Below are positions 7,068-16,034 of a stretch of 32,703 nucleotides of DNA, piece by piece. The notes beneath the pieces are model-generated. The model was not told where the DNA came from, did no database searches, and was given only the letters and a program-made list of their open reading frames with translations. The first letter of the stretch is position 1; the number at the start of each line of letters is the position of its first letter. The DNA comes from CATZDY01 sp045599035 (lineage in GTDB: Bacteria; Bacillota; Desulfotomaculia; Desulfotomaculales; Desulfocucumaceae), in the NCBI GenBank assembly GCA_045599035.1, contig JAZRVI010000042.1, forward strand, positions 1 through 32,703, in the 5' to 3' direction. The translations under genes and the position numbers were made by a program.

Positions 7068-8096
7068 TTAGCTGAAAATAATCGCTTTTTCAGTTTTGCT
7101 TATCACCCGGCCAATTAAGGTGGCGTTAGTTTGTCTTTGAGCCAGTTCCTGCTGGAATTGGGGAATCCGGTCTTCCGGCAGGGCAATTAACAGGCCGCCA
7201 GAGGTTTGGGGATCACTGATAATGGAAATCATTTCTGGAGATAATTCGCTCCAATCAACCTTTTCCTGGCAATAATCCCGGTTGTGATAGGCTCCAGCCG
7301 GAACCAGTCCCATTTGAGCCAGTTCCAGAGTTCCGGGTAAAATGGGTAGCTGAGAGCTGTTTATAGTAAAGGTAACCTGAGAAGCCAAAGCCATTTCCAA
7401 AGCGTGTCCCACCAGGCCAAAGCCGGTAACATCGGTGCAGGCTTTGGCCTGAACCGCTTGCATGGCTTCTGAAGCCTGTCGGTTAAGAACAAGCATTTGA
7501 GCCAAAGCTGTTTTTTCCATTTCCGGGGAAGCCATTTGAGCCTTCACCGCAGTATTAATAATACCCACGCCCAAAGCTTTGGTCAAAAATAATAAATCTC
7601 CCGCCTGAGCCTGGTTATTGCGAATGATTTTTTGGGGATGAATCAGGCCGGAGACCGCCAGACCATATTTAGGCTCATCATCCTGGATGGTGTGTCCGCC
7701 AGCGATAATGGCTCCGCTTTTTTGCACCATGTCGGCTCCTCCCCGCAAAATTTCGGTGAGGACTTCCGGGGGCAGGCAATTGGGAAATCCCACAATATTC
7801 AGAGCCAGAAAGGGCTTTCCTCCCATGGCATAAATATCGCTCAAAGCATTGGCCGCAGCAATTTGGCCAAAAGTATAAGGATCATCTACTACTGGAGTAA
7901 AAAAATCTACGGTTTGAATCAGGGCTTTTTCCTCGTCCAGTTGGTAGACCGCCGCATCATCAGAGGTATTATTTCCCACCAAAAGCTGAGGATGGGAATT
8001 AAGGGGTAATTGGCTTAGAACCGAAGCCAAAGCAGCCGGAGCTACTTTGGCGGCTCAGCCAGCGGTTTTGGCCAGTTGAGTAAGTTTAATGTCCAA
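7068..8096 (-). CDS. selD: Selenide, water dikinase with in-frame selenocysteine (TGA)
   Basis: SelD makes selenophosphate from selenide and ATP, the selenium donor for selenocysteine and selenouridine synthesis. Translation passes through a TGA at 8057-8055: the 13 codons before it read MDIKLTQLAKTAG and the sequence continues AAKVAPAALA, matching the SelD active-site region where Cys or Sec precedes a conserved Lys. The TGA is therefore Sec14. Start is TTG at 8096-8094, 7 bases after GGAGGTG. Total 342 residues, normal for SelD; without readthrough the protein would lack its active site. Later motifs include the Asp-rich NNTSDDAAVYQ and SDPQTSGGLL. A perfect SECIS-like hairpin follows the TGA. 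yedF is downstream. Confidence 0.95.
8026..8051 (-). promoter_or_regulatory. Bacterial SECIS element in selD
   Basis: Starting 3 bases after the TGA on the minus strand, GCCAAAGTAGC pairs with GCTGCTTTGGC (11 bp, one T-G pair) over a TCCG loop. Position and shape fit a bacterial SECIS, which recruits SelB with Sec-tRNA. It lies inside the coding region, as expected in bacteria. Confidence 0.85.
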
Positions 8097-8129
8097 AATG
8101 AAACACCTCCAATATCTTAGAATGGTTTT

Positions 8130-8158
8130 ATTATAACATAATTTAATGGGGAATTGAA
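8130..8158 (-). promoter_or_regulatory. Probable promoter of selD-yedF
   Basis: On the minus strand TATAAT (8135-8130) is preceded by a 17-base spacer and a poor -35, TTCAAT (8158-8153). The strong -10 supports a housekeeping promoter of moderate strength. Confidence 0.5.
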
Positions 8159-8188
8159 GGTATGATTTTTTGGCCTGGTTCATATAAT
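8159..8188 (+). promoter_or_regulatory. Candidate sporulation sigma-E promoter of yqfC
   Basis: CATATAAT at 8181-8188 resembles the sigma-E -10 (CATAnnnT), with a weaker -35-like GGTATGA about 15 bases upstream. yqfC and yqfD are known sigma-E genes in Bacillus, which supports the reading. Confidence 0.35.
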
Positions 8189-8207
8189 TGGGTCGGGAGG
8201 GGTTATT

Positions 8208-8492
8208 TTGAAAATTAATCGCTGGCTGGTGGAAAGTCCCTGGGTAGAAAGCGGCGGGCAAATGGAGCTTTGGGAAAACCGGCGTTTGCAATTGGCCAAC
8301 CATCAGGGGCTGGAAGAATATGCCGAAGGTCTGATTAAAATCAAAACTGAAGCTGGACTTTTGGAAATCCGGGGCGATCAACTGAAAATCTTAAGCTTGG
8401 GCAGTGAATTATTAACTATAGAGGGTCAATTCAGACAGCTTAATTGGCTTGAGGACAAAAGCGACAAAAGGAAAAAAGATGAAATTAGATAA
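8208..8492 (+). CDS. yqfC: Sporulation protein YqfC
   Basis: A 94-residue protein at the standard yqfC position: divergent from selD and overlapping yqfD. It is soluble and beta-rich, with segments such as IKIKTEAGLLEIRGDQLKI typical of the YqfC/YabP family. In Bacillus the gene is made in the mother cell during sporulation; the molecular function is not known. Start is TTG, 5 bases after GGGAGGGG. The last 14 bases overlap yqfD, suggesting translational coupling. Confidence 0.85.
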   Translation: MKINRWLVESPWVESGGQMELWENRRLQLANHQGLEEYAEGLIKIKTEAGLLEIRGDQLKILSLGSELLTIEGQFRQLNWLEDKSDKRKKDEIR

Positions 8493-9660
8493 GGGCAGCG
8501 TAAAAATTATCATCAGGGGAGCCAAACCGGAAGCCTTGCTGAACCGAGCCTGGGCCGCCGGAATTGAACTGCGGGAAATTGGCTGGCTGGATGCAGAACA
8601 GCTTGAAGCTCGGATTGATTATAAGGCGGTTTGGGCTTTGCGAGCTTTGGCCAGGGAAAGTGCCTGTCGCTTTCGGTTGGGTGAACGGCGGGGTTTGGTT
8701 TTTTTATGGCAAAAAATTGTCCGGAGAAAATTTTTTGCTCTGGGGGCGGTTCTGGCGATAGCAGGGCTTTTTTTGTTAGGCTCTTTGGTGTGGTCAGTTG
8801 AAGTAAAGCTGCCGGAGAACAGCTCCTTTTCTGAGCAACAGGTTTTAGAATTGGCCAAAGCAGTTGGAGTTCATCCAGGAATTTGGAAGTTTGCTTTGGA
8901 CAGCCAATTGCTCAAACAGGAGTTGGAAAGCAGATTAAAGCAGGCTTTTTGGGTAGGGGTGGACTTGCAGGGCGGACAACTGATCATTGAAATTGCCGAA
9001 AAAAAAGCCCTCCAGATTCAAGAAGCTCATCCGGCCAATATTGTGGCGAGCAAAAGCGGCTTGGTGGAAGCGGTTTTGGTGCAGACCGGTACTCCTCAGG
9101 TGACAGAAGGAGAGGTGGTGCAAAGAGGTCAAATTTTAATCTCCGGAATTACCAGCTCTGGGGTTTTAAGCTCCGGAAATTTGGAGCAAACTAAGCTGGT
9201 ACAGGCGGAAGGAACGGTTCAAGCCAGGGTTTGGTATGAAAACTATGGTGAGGCGGTTTTACAGGAAGAAGCTGTCCGGGATACGAACAGCAGACTGGAG
9301 CGGGTTATTTTAAAATGGGGCGAAAAAGAGTTTATTTTGGAAGGAGAAGCCCAAATTCCGGAAGATTATCGTTTGGAGTTGCGTAAAAGGCCTTTTCAAT
9401 GGAGGAATTTTGGTTCCACCGTCGAAATCTTAATAGAAAAATACCTTAAATTAGAATATTTTACCGAGCAAAGATCCCAAAAAGAAGCGGAGGATCTGGC
9501 TCGGAAAAGAGCCTTGGCCGAATTGGAGCTGGCTCCGGAAGCCAAAATTATTCGGCAAACTGAAGTCCGGCTGCCGGGGGAAGAAAATCTGGTTCGCATT
9601 CAAATTACCAGCGAAGTTGTTGAAGACATCGGAACTAGAGCGGAAATCAATCAAAATTAG
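8479..9660 (+). CDS. yqfD: Sporulation protein YqfD
   Basis: A 393-residue membrane protein. The N-terminal ~90 residues are cytoplasmic and basic, one hydrophobic segment (FFALGAVLAIAGLFLLGSLVW) lies near residues 80-105, and a large extracytoplasmic part follows. This architecture and the gene position match YqfD, a mother-cell sporulation protein of unknown mechanism. The ATG at 8479 is preferred over an in-frame TTG at 8449 because the added residues are lysine-rich and lie wholly inside yqfC. phoH follows within 20 bases. Confidence 0.88.
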   Translation: MKLDKGSVKIIIRGAKPEALLNRAWAAGIELREIGWLDAEQLEARIDYKAVWALRALARESACRFRLGERRGLVFLWQKIVRRKFFALGAVLAIAGLFLLGSLVWSVEVKLPENSSFSEQQVLELAKAVGVHPGIWKFALDSQLLKQELESRLKQAFWVGVDLQGGQLIIEIAEKKALQIQEAHPANIVASKSGLVEAVLVQTGTPQVTEGEVVQRGQILISGITSSGVLSSGNLEQTKLVQAEGTVQARVWYENYGEAVLQEEAVRDTNSRLERVILKWGEKEFILEGEAQIPEDYRLELRKRPFQWRNFGSTVEILIEKYLKLEYFTEQRSQKEAEDLARKRALAELELAPEAKIIRQTEVRLPGEENLVRIQITSEVVEDIGTRAEINQN

Positions 9661-9675
9661 GAAAAGGTGTTGTTA

Positions 9676-10635
9676 TTGGCGGAGCAAAAAATTTATCTGG
9701 GAAGTCAGGCTCGACTGGCCGAGCTGTTTGGCAGTCAGGATGAGAATTTGGCCTTAATCGAAAAAAATCTGGGAGTTCAGGTTCTTGTAAGGGATAATAA
9801 TTTATTGGTTTATGGCTCGGATGAGGCTTTGGCACAAGCCAGCCGGGTTTTGGAGCAACTGCTCAAATATTCTCAGGCCGGCAATGCTTTGACTCGGCGG
9901 GAAATTAATTATGCTCTGAAATTATTGGAGGAGGAGCCGGACGAGTCCTTGGAGGACTTGGCTAATATAATTGTTTATACTACTTCTAAAGGTAAAAAAA
10001 TTAAGCCCAAAACGATCAATCAGAAAAAGTATCTGAAATCTCTGGAAAAAAAGGATGTGGTTTTTGCTGTCGGCCCGGCTGGAACCGGAAAAACCTATCT
10101 GGCCGTTGTTATGGCTACCAAAGCTCTGAAAGCCAAAAAGGTGCAGCGGTTAATTTTGACCCGCCCGGCGGTGGAAGCTGGAGAAAATCTGGGATTTTTG
10201 CCGGGAGATTTGCAGGATAAGGTCGATCCTTACCTGCGGCCTTTGTACGATGGCTTATATGATGTTTTGGGTTGGGAAAATACCCAGAAATTAATAGAAC
10301 GCCATATTATCGAAATTGCTCCTTTGGCCTATATGCGAGGCCGAACCCTGGATAATGCTTATGTAATTTTGGATGAGGCTCAAAATACGACTATTGAACA
10401 AATGAAAATGTTTTTAACCCGTCTGGGTTTTGGCTCCAAAGCGGTGATTACCGGAGATGTAACCCAGATCGACTTGCCGCCCGGAAAGGTATCTGGCTTA
10501 ATTCACGCTCAAAAAATTTTGCATAAAATTGAAGGTCTGGATTTTTGTTATCTGAACACTATTGATGTGGTGCGTCATCCTCTGGTTCAGGAAATTATCC
10601 AGGCTTATGCCGCTAAAACGAAGGATGAGCAATAA
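9676..10635 (+). CDS. phoH: PhoH family ATPase
   Basis: A 319-residue PhoH-like P-loop protein. An N-terminal KH-like region (residues 1-95) precedes the ATPase with Walker A GPAGTGKT, the conserved TRPAVEAGENLGFLPG stretch and Walker B VILDEAQN. In Firmicutes phoH sits beside pgpH and ybeY and is linked to RNA metabolism, but its exact role is unsettled. TTG at 9676 is preferred, since AAAGGTG lies 6 bases before it; a GTG at 9667 overlaps that site. The stop overlaps the next start (TAATG). Confidence 0.93.
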   Translation: MAEQKIYLGSQARLAELFGSQDENLALIEKNLGVQVLVRDNNLLVYGSDEALAQASRVLEQLLKYSQAGNALTRREINYALKLLEEEPDESLEDLANIIVYTTSKGKKIKPKTINQKKYLKSLEKKDVVFAVGPAGTGKTYLAVVMATKALKAKKVQRLILTRPAVEAGENLGFLPGDLQDKVDPYLRPLYDGLYDVLGWENTQKLIERHIIEIAPLAYMRGRTLDNAYVILDEAQNTTIEQMKMFLTRLGFGSKAVITGDVTQIDLPPGKVSGLIHAQKILHKIEGLDFCYLNTIDVVRHPLVQEIIQAYAAKTKDEQ

Positions 10636-12770
10636 TGATAAAATTTAAAGATTTGCCGTCTGCCCTTTACAGCCGGTTTTTTTCTCAGCGAAAAATCCGG
10701 CGAAGGGTGGCTTTTATCTTTTTTTATCTGGCATTTGTCAGCCTTGCTTTATTTAATTTTAATCCGCATCAGGTGGATATTGCCGAAGGTGATGTGGCCG
10801 GGGAGGATCTTTATTCCTCCAAGGAACTGGAATTTGAAGACATTGAAAGCACCGAGCAGCGAAAGGAAGAAGCAGCTCAGGCGGTCAGCAAAGATGGAGC
10901 CTATGAGCTGGACGAGCAGAAAACCCTGGATACCACTCAGGATCTGACTATTGCTCTGGACAATATGCTGGAGGCTTTGGCTGATCCCAATTTAACTTTG
11001 GCAGAAAAGGAAACCCAAATTAATACGGCTTTACACTTTCAGCTTTCCGAAGAGGATCTGGCCGCTTTGGTCAGCATGGACGAAAACAGCCTGCTGCATT
11101 TTGAACAGGATCTGATTAGTGATGTTAAAGCAGCCATGAAAGAAGGCTTACGCAAGGAGGACTGGCAGGCTGCCAATGATCAGATTTTGCTTTCCTTTCA
11201 GGAAAGCGGCTGCAATCAAACTTGCCTGAATTTGGCTCAAAATTTGTTGAAAGAGTATTTGCTGGTTAATGAGGTTTTCAATGAAAATAAGTATTTGGAA
11301 ATGCAGCAATCCGCAAAAGATTTGGTAAATCCCATTTTGCTTAAAGTCCGGGAAGGCGAAAAAATTATAGGCAATGGAGACATTGCTACCCGGGAAGATA
11401 TTCTAAAGCTGGAAGCTTTGGGGATGACCAAATCCTTTTCCAATTGGATTACCGGATTAGGTATTTGCTTTTTTGTTTTGCTCCTGATGGTTTTGGTTTT
11501 AATTTATATTTATTATTTTAATCCCCAGATTTATGAACAAAGAGGCTATTTTTATTTATTGGGTATAATAGTTTTAATGCTGCTCTTTGTCAGTGAAGGA
11601 GTTTTGGCCATTAACTACACGACCTGGCCGGAAATGAGCAAAATGAGCGGTTATTTGGCTCCTTTTGCGGCTGCCGGAATGCTGATTGCCATTTTGCTGG
11701 ACAGCCGTTTGGCAATTTTGGTTTTGGCTGCTTTGAGCTTTATTTTTGGTTATGTATCTCATGGCCATCTGGAATATGCTCTGGTAGGTTTTGTCAGTGG
11801 CTTTTCCGGCATTATCAGCGTCAACCAGCTTAAGCAGGGACGGGACTTTATGCGGGCTGGGGTAAATGTGGCTTTGTCCGTTGTCTGCACCATTATTATT
11901 ATTGGGCTGATTGAAAAGGTCTCCCTGTCCTTTTTATTTGGGGTGGCTATTTTCTTTGGGGTGGCCAATGGCTTTATTTCGGCGGTTTTGGCCATTGGTT
12001 CTTTGAGCTTTTTGGAAAATTTGTTTGGAATTAGTTCCTCTCGGAGTTTAATGGAATTATCCCAGCCCAGCCAGCCTTTGCTGAAAAGGCTGATGACCGA
12101 AGCTCCCGGCAGCCATCATCACAGCGTTTTGGTGGCCAATCTGGCGGAAGCGGCTGCTGAGGAAGTAGGCGGCAATGGTCTGCTGGCTCGGGTTGGAGCC
12201 TATTATCATGATATTGGCAAAATCAAAAGACCTTACTTTTTTATTGAAAATCAAATTGGTGAAAATCCCCATGATAAAATTGTTCCCAACCTGAGTGCTT
12301 TAATTTTGGTTTCGCATGTGCAGGATGGACTGGCCTTGGCCAGAGAATATGCTTTGCCTCAGGTGATTCAGGATATAATTGCCCAGCATCATGGAACCAC
12401 TCGAATGGAATTTTTTTATCGTCGAGCCATTGAAGAAAAGGGTGTGGAGAATGTTGAAGAAGAAGATTTTCGCTATCCAGGACCCAAACCTCAAAGCCGG
12501 GAATCTGCCATTGTCATGCTGGCCGATACGGTGGAAGCAGCGGTTCGTTCCATGGCTAATCCCAAAGTTAATCGCATGGAAAGTCTGGTTCGCAAAATTA
12601 TTCGGGATAAGCTGTTGGATGGGCAATTGGATGAATGCGATTTAACCCTGAAGGATTTGGAAGCAATAACTGATTGTTTCCTGAAAATTTTAAGCGGAAT
12701 GTTCCATTCCCGCATTGAATATCCGGAATTAACTCCGGTTAAAGGAGGCAAAAATGGCCGTTTGGATTAG
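10635..12770 (+). CDS. pgpH: 7TM-HD cyclic-di-AMP phosphodiesterase PgpH
   Basis: A 711-residue polytopic protein. One N-terminal membrane segment (about residues 25-42) precedes a large extracytoplasmic 7TMR-HDED-type region (about 45-265), seven hydrophobic segments (about 268-455), and a cytoplasmic HD domain. HD residues are visible in HHHSVLVANLAEA and YYHDIGKIKRPYFF, followed by SHVQDG and QHHGTTR histidines that complete the two-metal site. PgpH proteins hydrolyse c-di-AMP to pApA, linking osmolyte and wall homeostasis. The gene is coupled to phoH (TAATG) and overlaps ybeY by 17 bases. Confidence 0.93.
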   Translation: MIKFKDLPSALYSRFFSQRKIRRRVAFIFFYLAFVSLALFNFNPHQVDIAEGDVAGEDLYSSKELEFEDIESTEQRKEEAAQAVSKDGAYELDEQKTLDTTQDLTIALDNMLEALADPNLTLAEKETQINTALHFQLSEEDLAALVSMDENSLLHFEQDLISDVKAAMKEGLRKEDWQAANDQILLSFQESGCNQTCLNLAQNLLKEYLLVNEVFNENKYLEMQQSAKDLVNPILLKVREGEKIIGNGDIATREDILKLEALGMTKSFSNWITGLGICFFVLLLMVLVLIYIYYFNPQIYEQRGYFYLLGIIVLMLLFVSEGVLAINYTTWPEMSKMSGYLAPFAAAGMLIAILLDSRLAILVLAALSFIFGYVSHGHLEYALVGFVSGFSGIISVNQLKQGRDFMRAGVNVALSVVCTIIIIGLIEKVSLSFLFGVAIFFGVANGFISAVLAIGSLSFLENLFGISSSRSLMELSQPSQPLLKRLMTEAPGSHHHSVLVANLAEAAAEEVGGNGLLARVGAYYHDIGKIKRPYFFIENQIGENPHDKIVPNLSALILVSHVQDGLALAREYALPQVIQDIIAQHHGTTRMEFFYRRAIEEKGVENVEEEDFRYPGPKPQSRESAIVMLADTVEAAVRSMANPKVNRMESLVRKIIRDKLLDGQLDECDLTLKDLEAITDCFLKILSGMFHSRIEYPELTPVKGGKNGRLD

Positions 12771-13215
12771 CAATGAACAAAAAAAATATCCCCTGACCGA
12801 AGCTTTGGAAAAACTGCTTGATACTGTTTGTCAGACAGCGGTTCAAGCAGAAGGAGTAACCGGGGACTGGGAAATCAGTTTGGTTTTGGCGGACAATGCT
12901 TATATTCAGGAGCTGAATCGGGATTATCGGGATCTTGACCGGCCGACCGATGTGCTTTCTTTTGCTCTGGAGGAAGGCGAGGAAATGCCGAACCCTTTGG
13001 CGGTCAGAATGCTGGGAGATATTGTTTTATCTCTGGAAAAAGCTCAGGAGCAGGCCGAGGAGTTTGGTCACAGCCTGGAAAGAGAAATCGCTTATTTGAC
13101 AGTGCATGGGGTTTTGCATTTATTGGGTTATGATCATATGCTGGAAGAAGACAAAGCTGTTATGCGGTCAAAAGAAGAAGAAATTTTGGCTTTGCTGAAT
13201 TTAAGCCGGGAGTAA
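12754..13215 (+). CDS. ybeY: Endoribonuclease YbeY
   Basis: A 153-residue zinc metalloprotein for 16S rRNA 3'-end maturation and ribosome quality control. The signature HGVLHLLGYDH near residues 112-122 gives the three zinc-binding histidines, and an earlier RPTDVLSFAL motif is typical. The gene starts inside the pgpH 3' end with AAAGGAGG just before its ATG. The phoH-pgpH-ybeY-dgkA-cdd-era order is a common Firmicutes arrangement. Confidence 0.96.
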   Translation: MAVWISNEQKKYPLTEALEKLLDTVCQTAVQAEGVTGDWEISLVLADNAYIQELNRDYRDLDRPTDVLSFALEEGEEMPNPLAVRMLGDIVLSLEKAQEQAEEFGHSLEREIAYLTVHGVLHLLGYDHMLEEDKAVMRSKEEEILALLNLSRE

Positions 13216-13217
13216 AA

Positions 13218-13565
13218 ATGTCAGGTCGTTTGCTTAAAAGCTTTAAGTGGGCCTTTAAAGGTCTGTGGAACACCATTAAAACTCAGCCTAATATGAAAAT
13301 TCATTTGGGTGTTACTTTTTTGGTGCTTATTGCCGGTTGGATTGTGGGATTAAGTCGGCTGGAATGGGCAATTATTGGGTTGGCCGTTGCTTTGGTGCTG
13401 ACCGCAGAAACTTTTAATACGGCTTTGGAATACTTGGCAGATGCCCTAAACCCAGACTTTCATCCTCTGATTGGCCAGGCCAAAGATGCTGCGGCCGGAG
13501 CGGTGTTGGTTGCGGCAATTTTGGCAGCTTTGATTGGTTTGCTGATTTTTCTTCCCCATTTGTAA
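13218..13565 (+). CDS. dgkA: Diacylglycerol/undecaprenol kinase, DgkA family
   Basis: A 115-residue integral membrane kinase with three hydrophobic segments (about residues 30-46, 49-65 and 92-112). The family motif AETFNTALEYLAD, with catalytic and metal-binding glutamates, and KDAAAGAVLV are present. Gram-positive members mainly phosphorylate undecaprenol, recycling the cell-wall lipid carrier. It begins 2 bases after ybeY. The 170-bp gap after it may hold a very small gene. Confidence 0.93.
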   Translation: MSGRLLKSFKWAFKGLWNTIKTQPNMKIHLGVTFLVLIAGWIVGLSRLEWAIIGLAVALVLTAETFNTALEYLADALNPDFHPLIGQAKDAAAGAVLVAAILAALIGLLIFLPHL

Positions 13566-13590
13566 ACAAACCCATCCGGTCGTTTGTTTT

Positions 13591-13749
13591 ATGCTCTTTC
13601 TTTTGGAGGAGTTGGCGGCCAAAGGCTCAAGTGCTTCCAGTCAGGCCGCCCGTTTAAAAATATCTGTTGAAATTTTGGTTTTATGGCTCTCCCAGGGGAG
13701 AGCTGGAGAAATGATTAAATTTAGGAGCATCCAGGATGGAACTAATTAA
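13591..13749 (+). CDS. Possible 52-residue protein between dgkA and cdd
   Basis: An open frame from ATG 13591 overlaps the start of cdd. Its peptide (LEELAAKGSSASSQAARLKIS) looks like part of a small helix-turn-helix, and the codon choice matches neighbouring genes. There is no clear Shine-Dalgarno before the ATG, and two inverted repeats lie within it (GGCGGCC/GGCCGCC at 13614-13651; GCTCTCCC/GGGAGAGC about 13686-13703). It may be a real small gene, a decayed one, or a structured spacer. Confidence 0.25.
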   Translation: MLFLLEELAAKGSSASSQAARLKISVEILVLWLSQGRAGEMIKFRSIQDGTN

Positions 13750-14122
13750 AAAAGCCCAGCAAGCCTTGACAAAAGCCTATGCTCCCTATTCTGGATTTAG
13801 AGTGGGAGCGGCTGTTTTGAGCAAAGAAGGCCGGATTTATACCGGCTGCAATGTGGAGAATGCCAGCTATGGTTTAAGCTGCTGTGCGGAAAGAATAGCT
13901 GTGTTTAAGGCCATAAGCGAAGGGGAAAAGGATTTGGTGGCCATTGCTTTGGTGGGGGAGCAGGAGGAATATTTGGTGCCCTGCGGAGCCTGTCGCCAGG
14001 TTTTGGCTGAATTTAATCTTCAAATGCGGGTTTTTATGGGCAATGCTCAGGGAGAATATCAGGAAAAAAGTCTGGCCGAGCTTTTGCCGGACAGCTTTAA
14101 GCTTCAGAAAGAGAGAAAATAA
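13736..14122 (+). CDS. cdd: Cytidine deaminase
   Basis: A 128-residue homotetrameric-type zinc enzyme converting cytidine and deoxycytidine to uridine and deoxyuridine in pyrimidine salvage. The signature CAERIAVFKAI supplies the zinc Cys and catalytic Glu near residues 52-54, and PCGACRQVL near 83-91 supplies the other two zinc cysteines. TTTAGGAG lies before the ATG. The stop overlaps era (TAATG), so the two are translationally coupled. Confidence 0.96.
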   Translation: MELIKKAQQALTKAYAPYSGFRVGAAVLSKEGRIYTGCNVENASYGLSCCAERIAVFKAISEGEKDLVAIALVGEQEEYLVPCGACRQVLAEFNLQMRVFMGNAQGEYQEKSLAELLPDSFKLQKERK

Positions 14123-15009
14123 TGGACTTTAAATCAGGTTTTGCTTCAATTGTAGGTCGGCCCAATGTCGGAAAATCAACCCTGTTAAATTGTCTGGTGG
14201 GGCAAAAGGTAGCAATTGTTTCCGAAAAGGCTCAAACTACCCGGCACAAAATTAATTGCGTAATTACCGGCGAAGATTATCAGGCGGTTTTGGTGGATAC
14301 CCCAGGTATTCACAAGCCTAAACATCTTTTGGGCGAACAGTTGGTTCAGGTGGCTTTAAACGCTCTGGAAGAGGTGGATTTGGTTTTATTTATGGTGGAA
14401 GCCTTGTCGCCGGGGGCCGGAGATAATTTTATCCTGGAACAGCTCCAGCGTATTTCCACCCCGGTGATTTTGTTGATTAACAAAATAGATCGGATCAGCA
14501 AGGAAGAGCTTTTGCCTCTGATGCAGGAATACAGTAATTGGCATAGCTTTGCGGAAATTGTGCCGGTTTCGGCGGCGGAAGGGGAAAATGTTCAGCGTCT
14601 ATTGGAAGTTATTAAAAAATATCTGCCTTCCGGACCTCAATATTATCCGGATGGTATGGTTACGGATCGGCCGGAACGGTTTATTATGGGTGAGCTGATT
14701 CGGGAAAAAGCCTTGCGTTTGACCTCCCAGGAAGTACCCCATTCGGTGGCGGTGGTGGTAGAGGAAGTTTCCGAAAGACCCAACGGTCTGGTGGATATTG
14801 TGGCTACCATTTATATCGAAAGAGAAAGCCAAAAGGGAATTTTGATTGGCAAAGGGGGTTCCATGTTGAAAAAGATTGGTCAGCAGGCCAGGGAGGAATT
14901 GGAAAATTTACTGGGTTCCAAAATATTTTTGCAGCTTAGAGTCAAAGTCAAGTCGGATTGGCGAAACCGGGAGGATTTAATCCACCGTTTTGGTTATGGC
15001 TTGGAATAG
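14122..15009 (+). CDS. era: GTPase Era
   Basis: A 295-residue essential GTPase binding the 16S rRNA 3' end during 30S assembly. The N-terminal G domain shows G1 GRPNVGKST, G3 DTPGIHKP and G4 NKID. A C-terminal KH domain contains ILIGKGGSMLKKIGQQAREE. Length and order are normal. It follows ybeY in the same operon, which fits a joint role in 16S maturation. Confidence 0.97.
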   Translation: MDFKSGFASIVGRPNVGKSTLLNCLVGQKVAIVSEKAQTTRHKINCVITGEDYQAVLVDTPGIHKPKHLLGEQLVQVALNALEEVDLVLFMVEALSPGAGDNFILEQLQRISTPVILLINKIDRISKEELLPLMQEYSNWHSFAEIVPVSAAEGENVQRLLEVIKKYLPSGPQYYPDGMVTDRPERFIMGELIREKALRLTSQEVPHSVAVVVEEVSERPNGLVDIVATIYIERESQKGILIGKGGSMLKKIGQQAREELENLLGSKIFLQLRVKVKSDWRNREDLIHRFGYGLE

Positions 15010-15037
15010 TAAAAAAAGCTGAAAAGCAGGCGATAGT

Positions 15038-16009
15038 ATGATTAAGACTTATTGGTTCGATGCCAAACACGAACAGATTGAACATGATCTGGATTTAAAT
15101 CAGGAAAAATGGAACCAGAGTGAGAATGATTTGCTTTGGGTAGATTTATTTGATTTTAGCGAAAAAGAAGTCTTGGAAATTGCTGATATTTTTGGTTTTC
15201 ACGATTTGACCGTTGAGGACTGCCTCAGCTATAGTCCCCGAGCCAAAATTGATAATTATGATGATTATGATTTCTTTGTTTTGCACGCTTTACGCTATGA
15301 AGAAGACAAAGATGTTGAAATTTCCCTGGAGCAGCTTAATGTTTATTTGGGCAAAAATTATGTTGTGACCTTGCATCGCCGAACCCTGCCCAATTTGGGA
15401 CGAATTGCCCGGCAGTGTTTGGATAATCATTTTGACTTTATGGCCAAAGGAACCGACTTTTTCCTTTATACATTGATAGACTCCTTAATTGACAAATATT
15501 TCCCGATTACCGACCGGCTGGAGGATCGAATTGAAGAATTGGAAGATGATATGTATGATCATCCTGCCAAGGAAATTACGGAAGAATTTTTGGACTTGAA
15601 AAAAACCATTTTGACCATGCGGCGTTCGATTTTATCCCAGAAAAAAATTTTTGCCAGCGTCAATGGCAAATATGCTTTTAATATTCACGAAGATAATATT
15701 CCTTATTATTTGGATTTATTGGATCATATTGAACAAATTATTGAATCTACTGAAGGTTTTTCCAGTTTGGTGGAAGGGGCTTTGGCCACCTATTATTCGG
15801 TTATCAGTGCGAGAACTAACGAAACCATGCGGGTTCTGACGGTTATTTCCACTATTTTTATGCCCTTGACCTTTGTAACCGGCTTTTTTGGAATGAATGT
15901 TCCTTTGCCGGGAAGTGAAAATATTATGTCTACCCTGCTGATCACGATAAGCCTGCTGGCGGTATCTTTGTATATGTATATGATTTTTCGTTGGAACAAA
16001 TGGTTGTGA
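15038..16009 (+). CDS. corA: CorA-family magnesium/cobalt transporter
   Basis: A 323-residue protein with a long acidic cytoplasmic domain and two C-terminal membrane helices. The selectivity motif GMN is seen as GFFGMNVPLPG near residue 290, at the end of the first helix; the second helix ends in the basic tail RWNKWL. The protein forms a pentameric divalent cation channel. The gene lies 28 bases after era and is probably read with it, although corA is not a standard member of this operon. Confidence 0.93.
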   Translation: MIKTYWFDAKHEQIEHDLDLNQEKWNQSENDLLWVDLFDFSEKEVLEIADIFGFHDLTVEDCLSYSPRAKIDNYDDYDFFVLHALRYEEDKDVEISLEQLNVYLGKNYVVTLHRRTLPNLGRIARQCLDNHFDFMAKGTDFFLYTLIDSLIDKYFPITDRLEDRIEELEDDMYDHPAKEITEEFLDLKKTILTMRRSILSQKKIFASVNGKYAFNIHEDNIPYYLDLLDHIEQIIESTEGFSSLVEGALATYYSVISARTNETMRVLTVISTIFMPLTFVTGFFGMNVPLPGSENIMSTLLITISLLAVSLYMYMIFRWNKWL

Positions 16010-16034
16010 GCGTTCGGAATCAGAAAGGAATTGT

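Noticed and set aside
8055..8381. 108-codon minus-strand frame ending at 8055
   Set aside because: Only its last 13 codons are real: they are the N-terminus of selD ending at the Sec TGA. The upstream part covers the promoter and yqfC.
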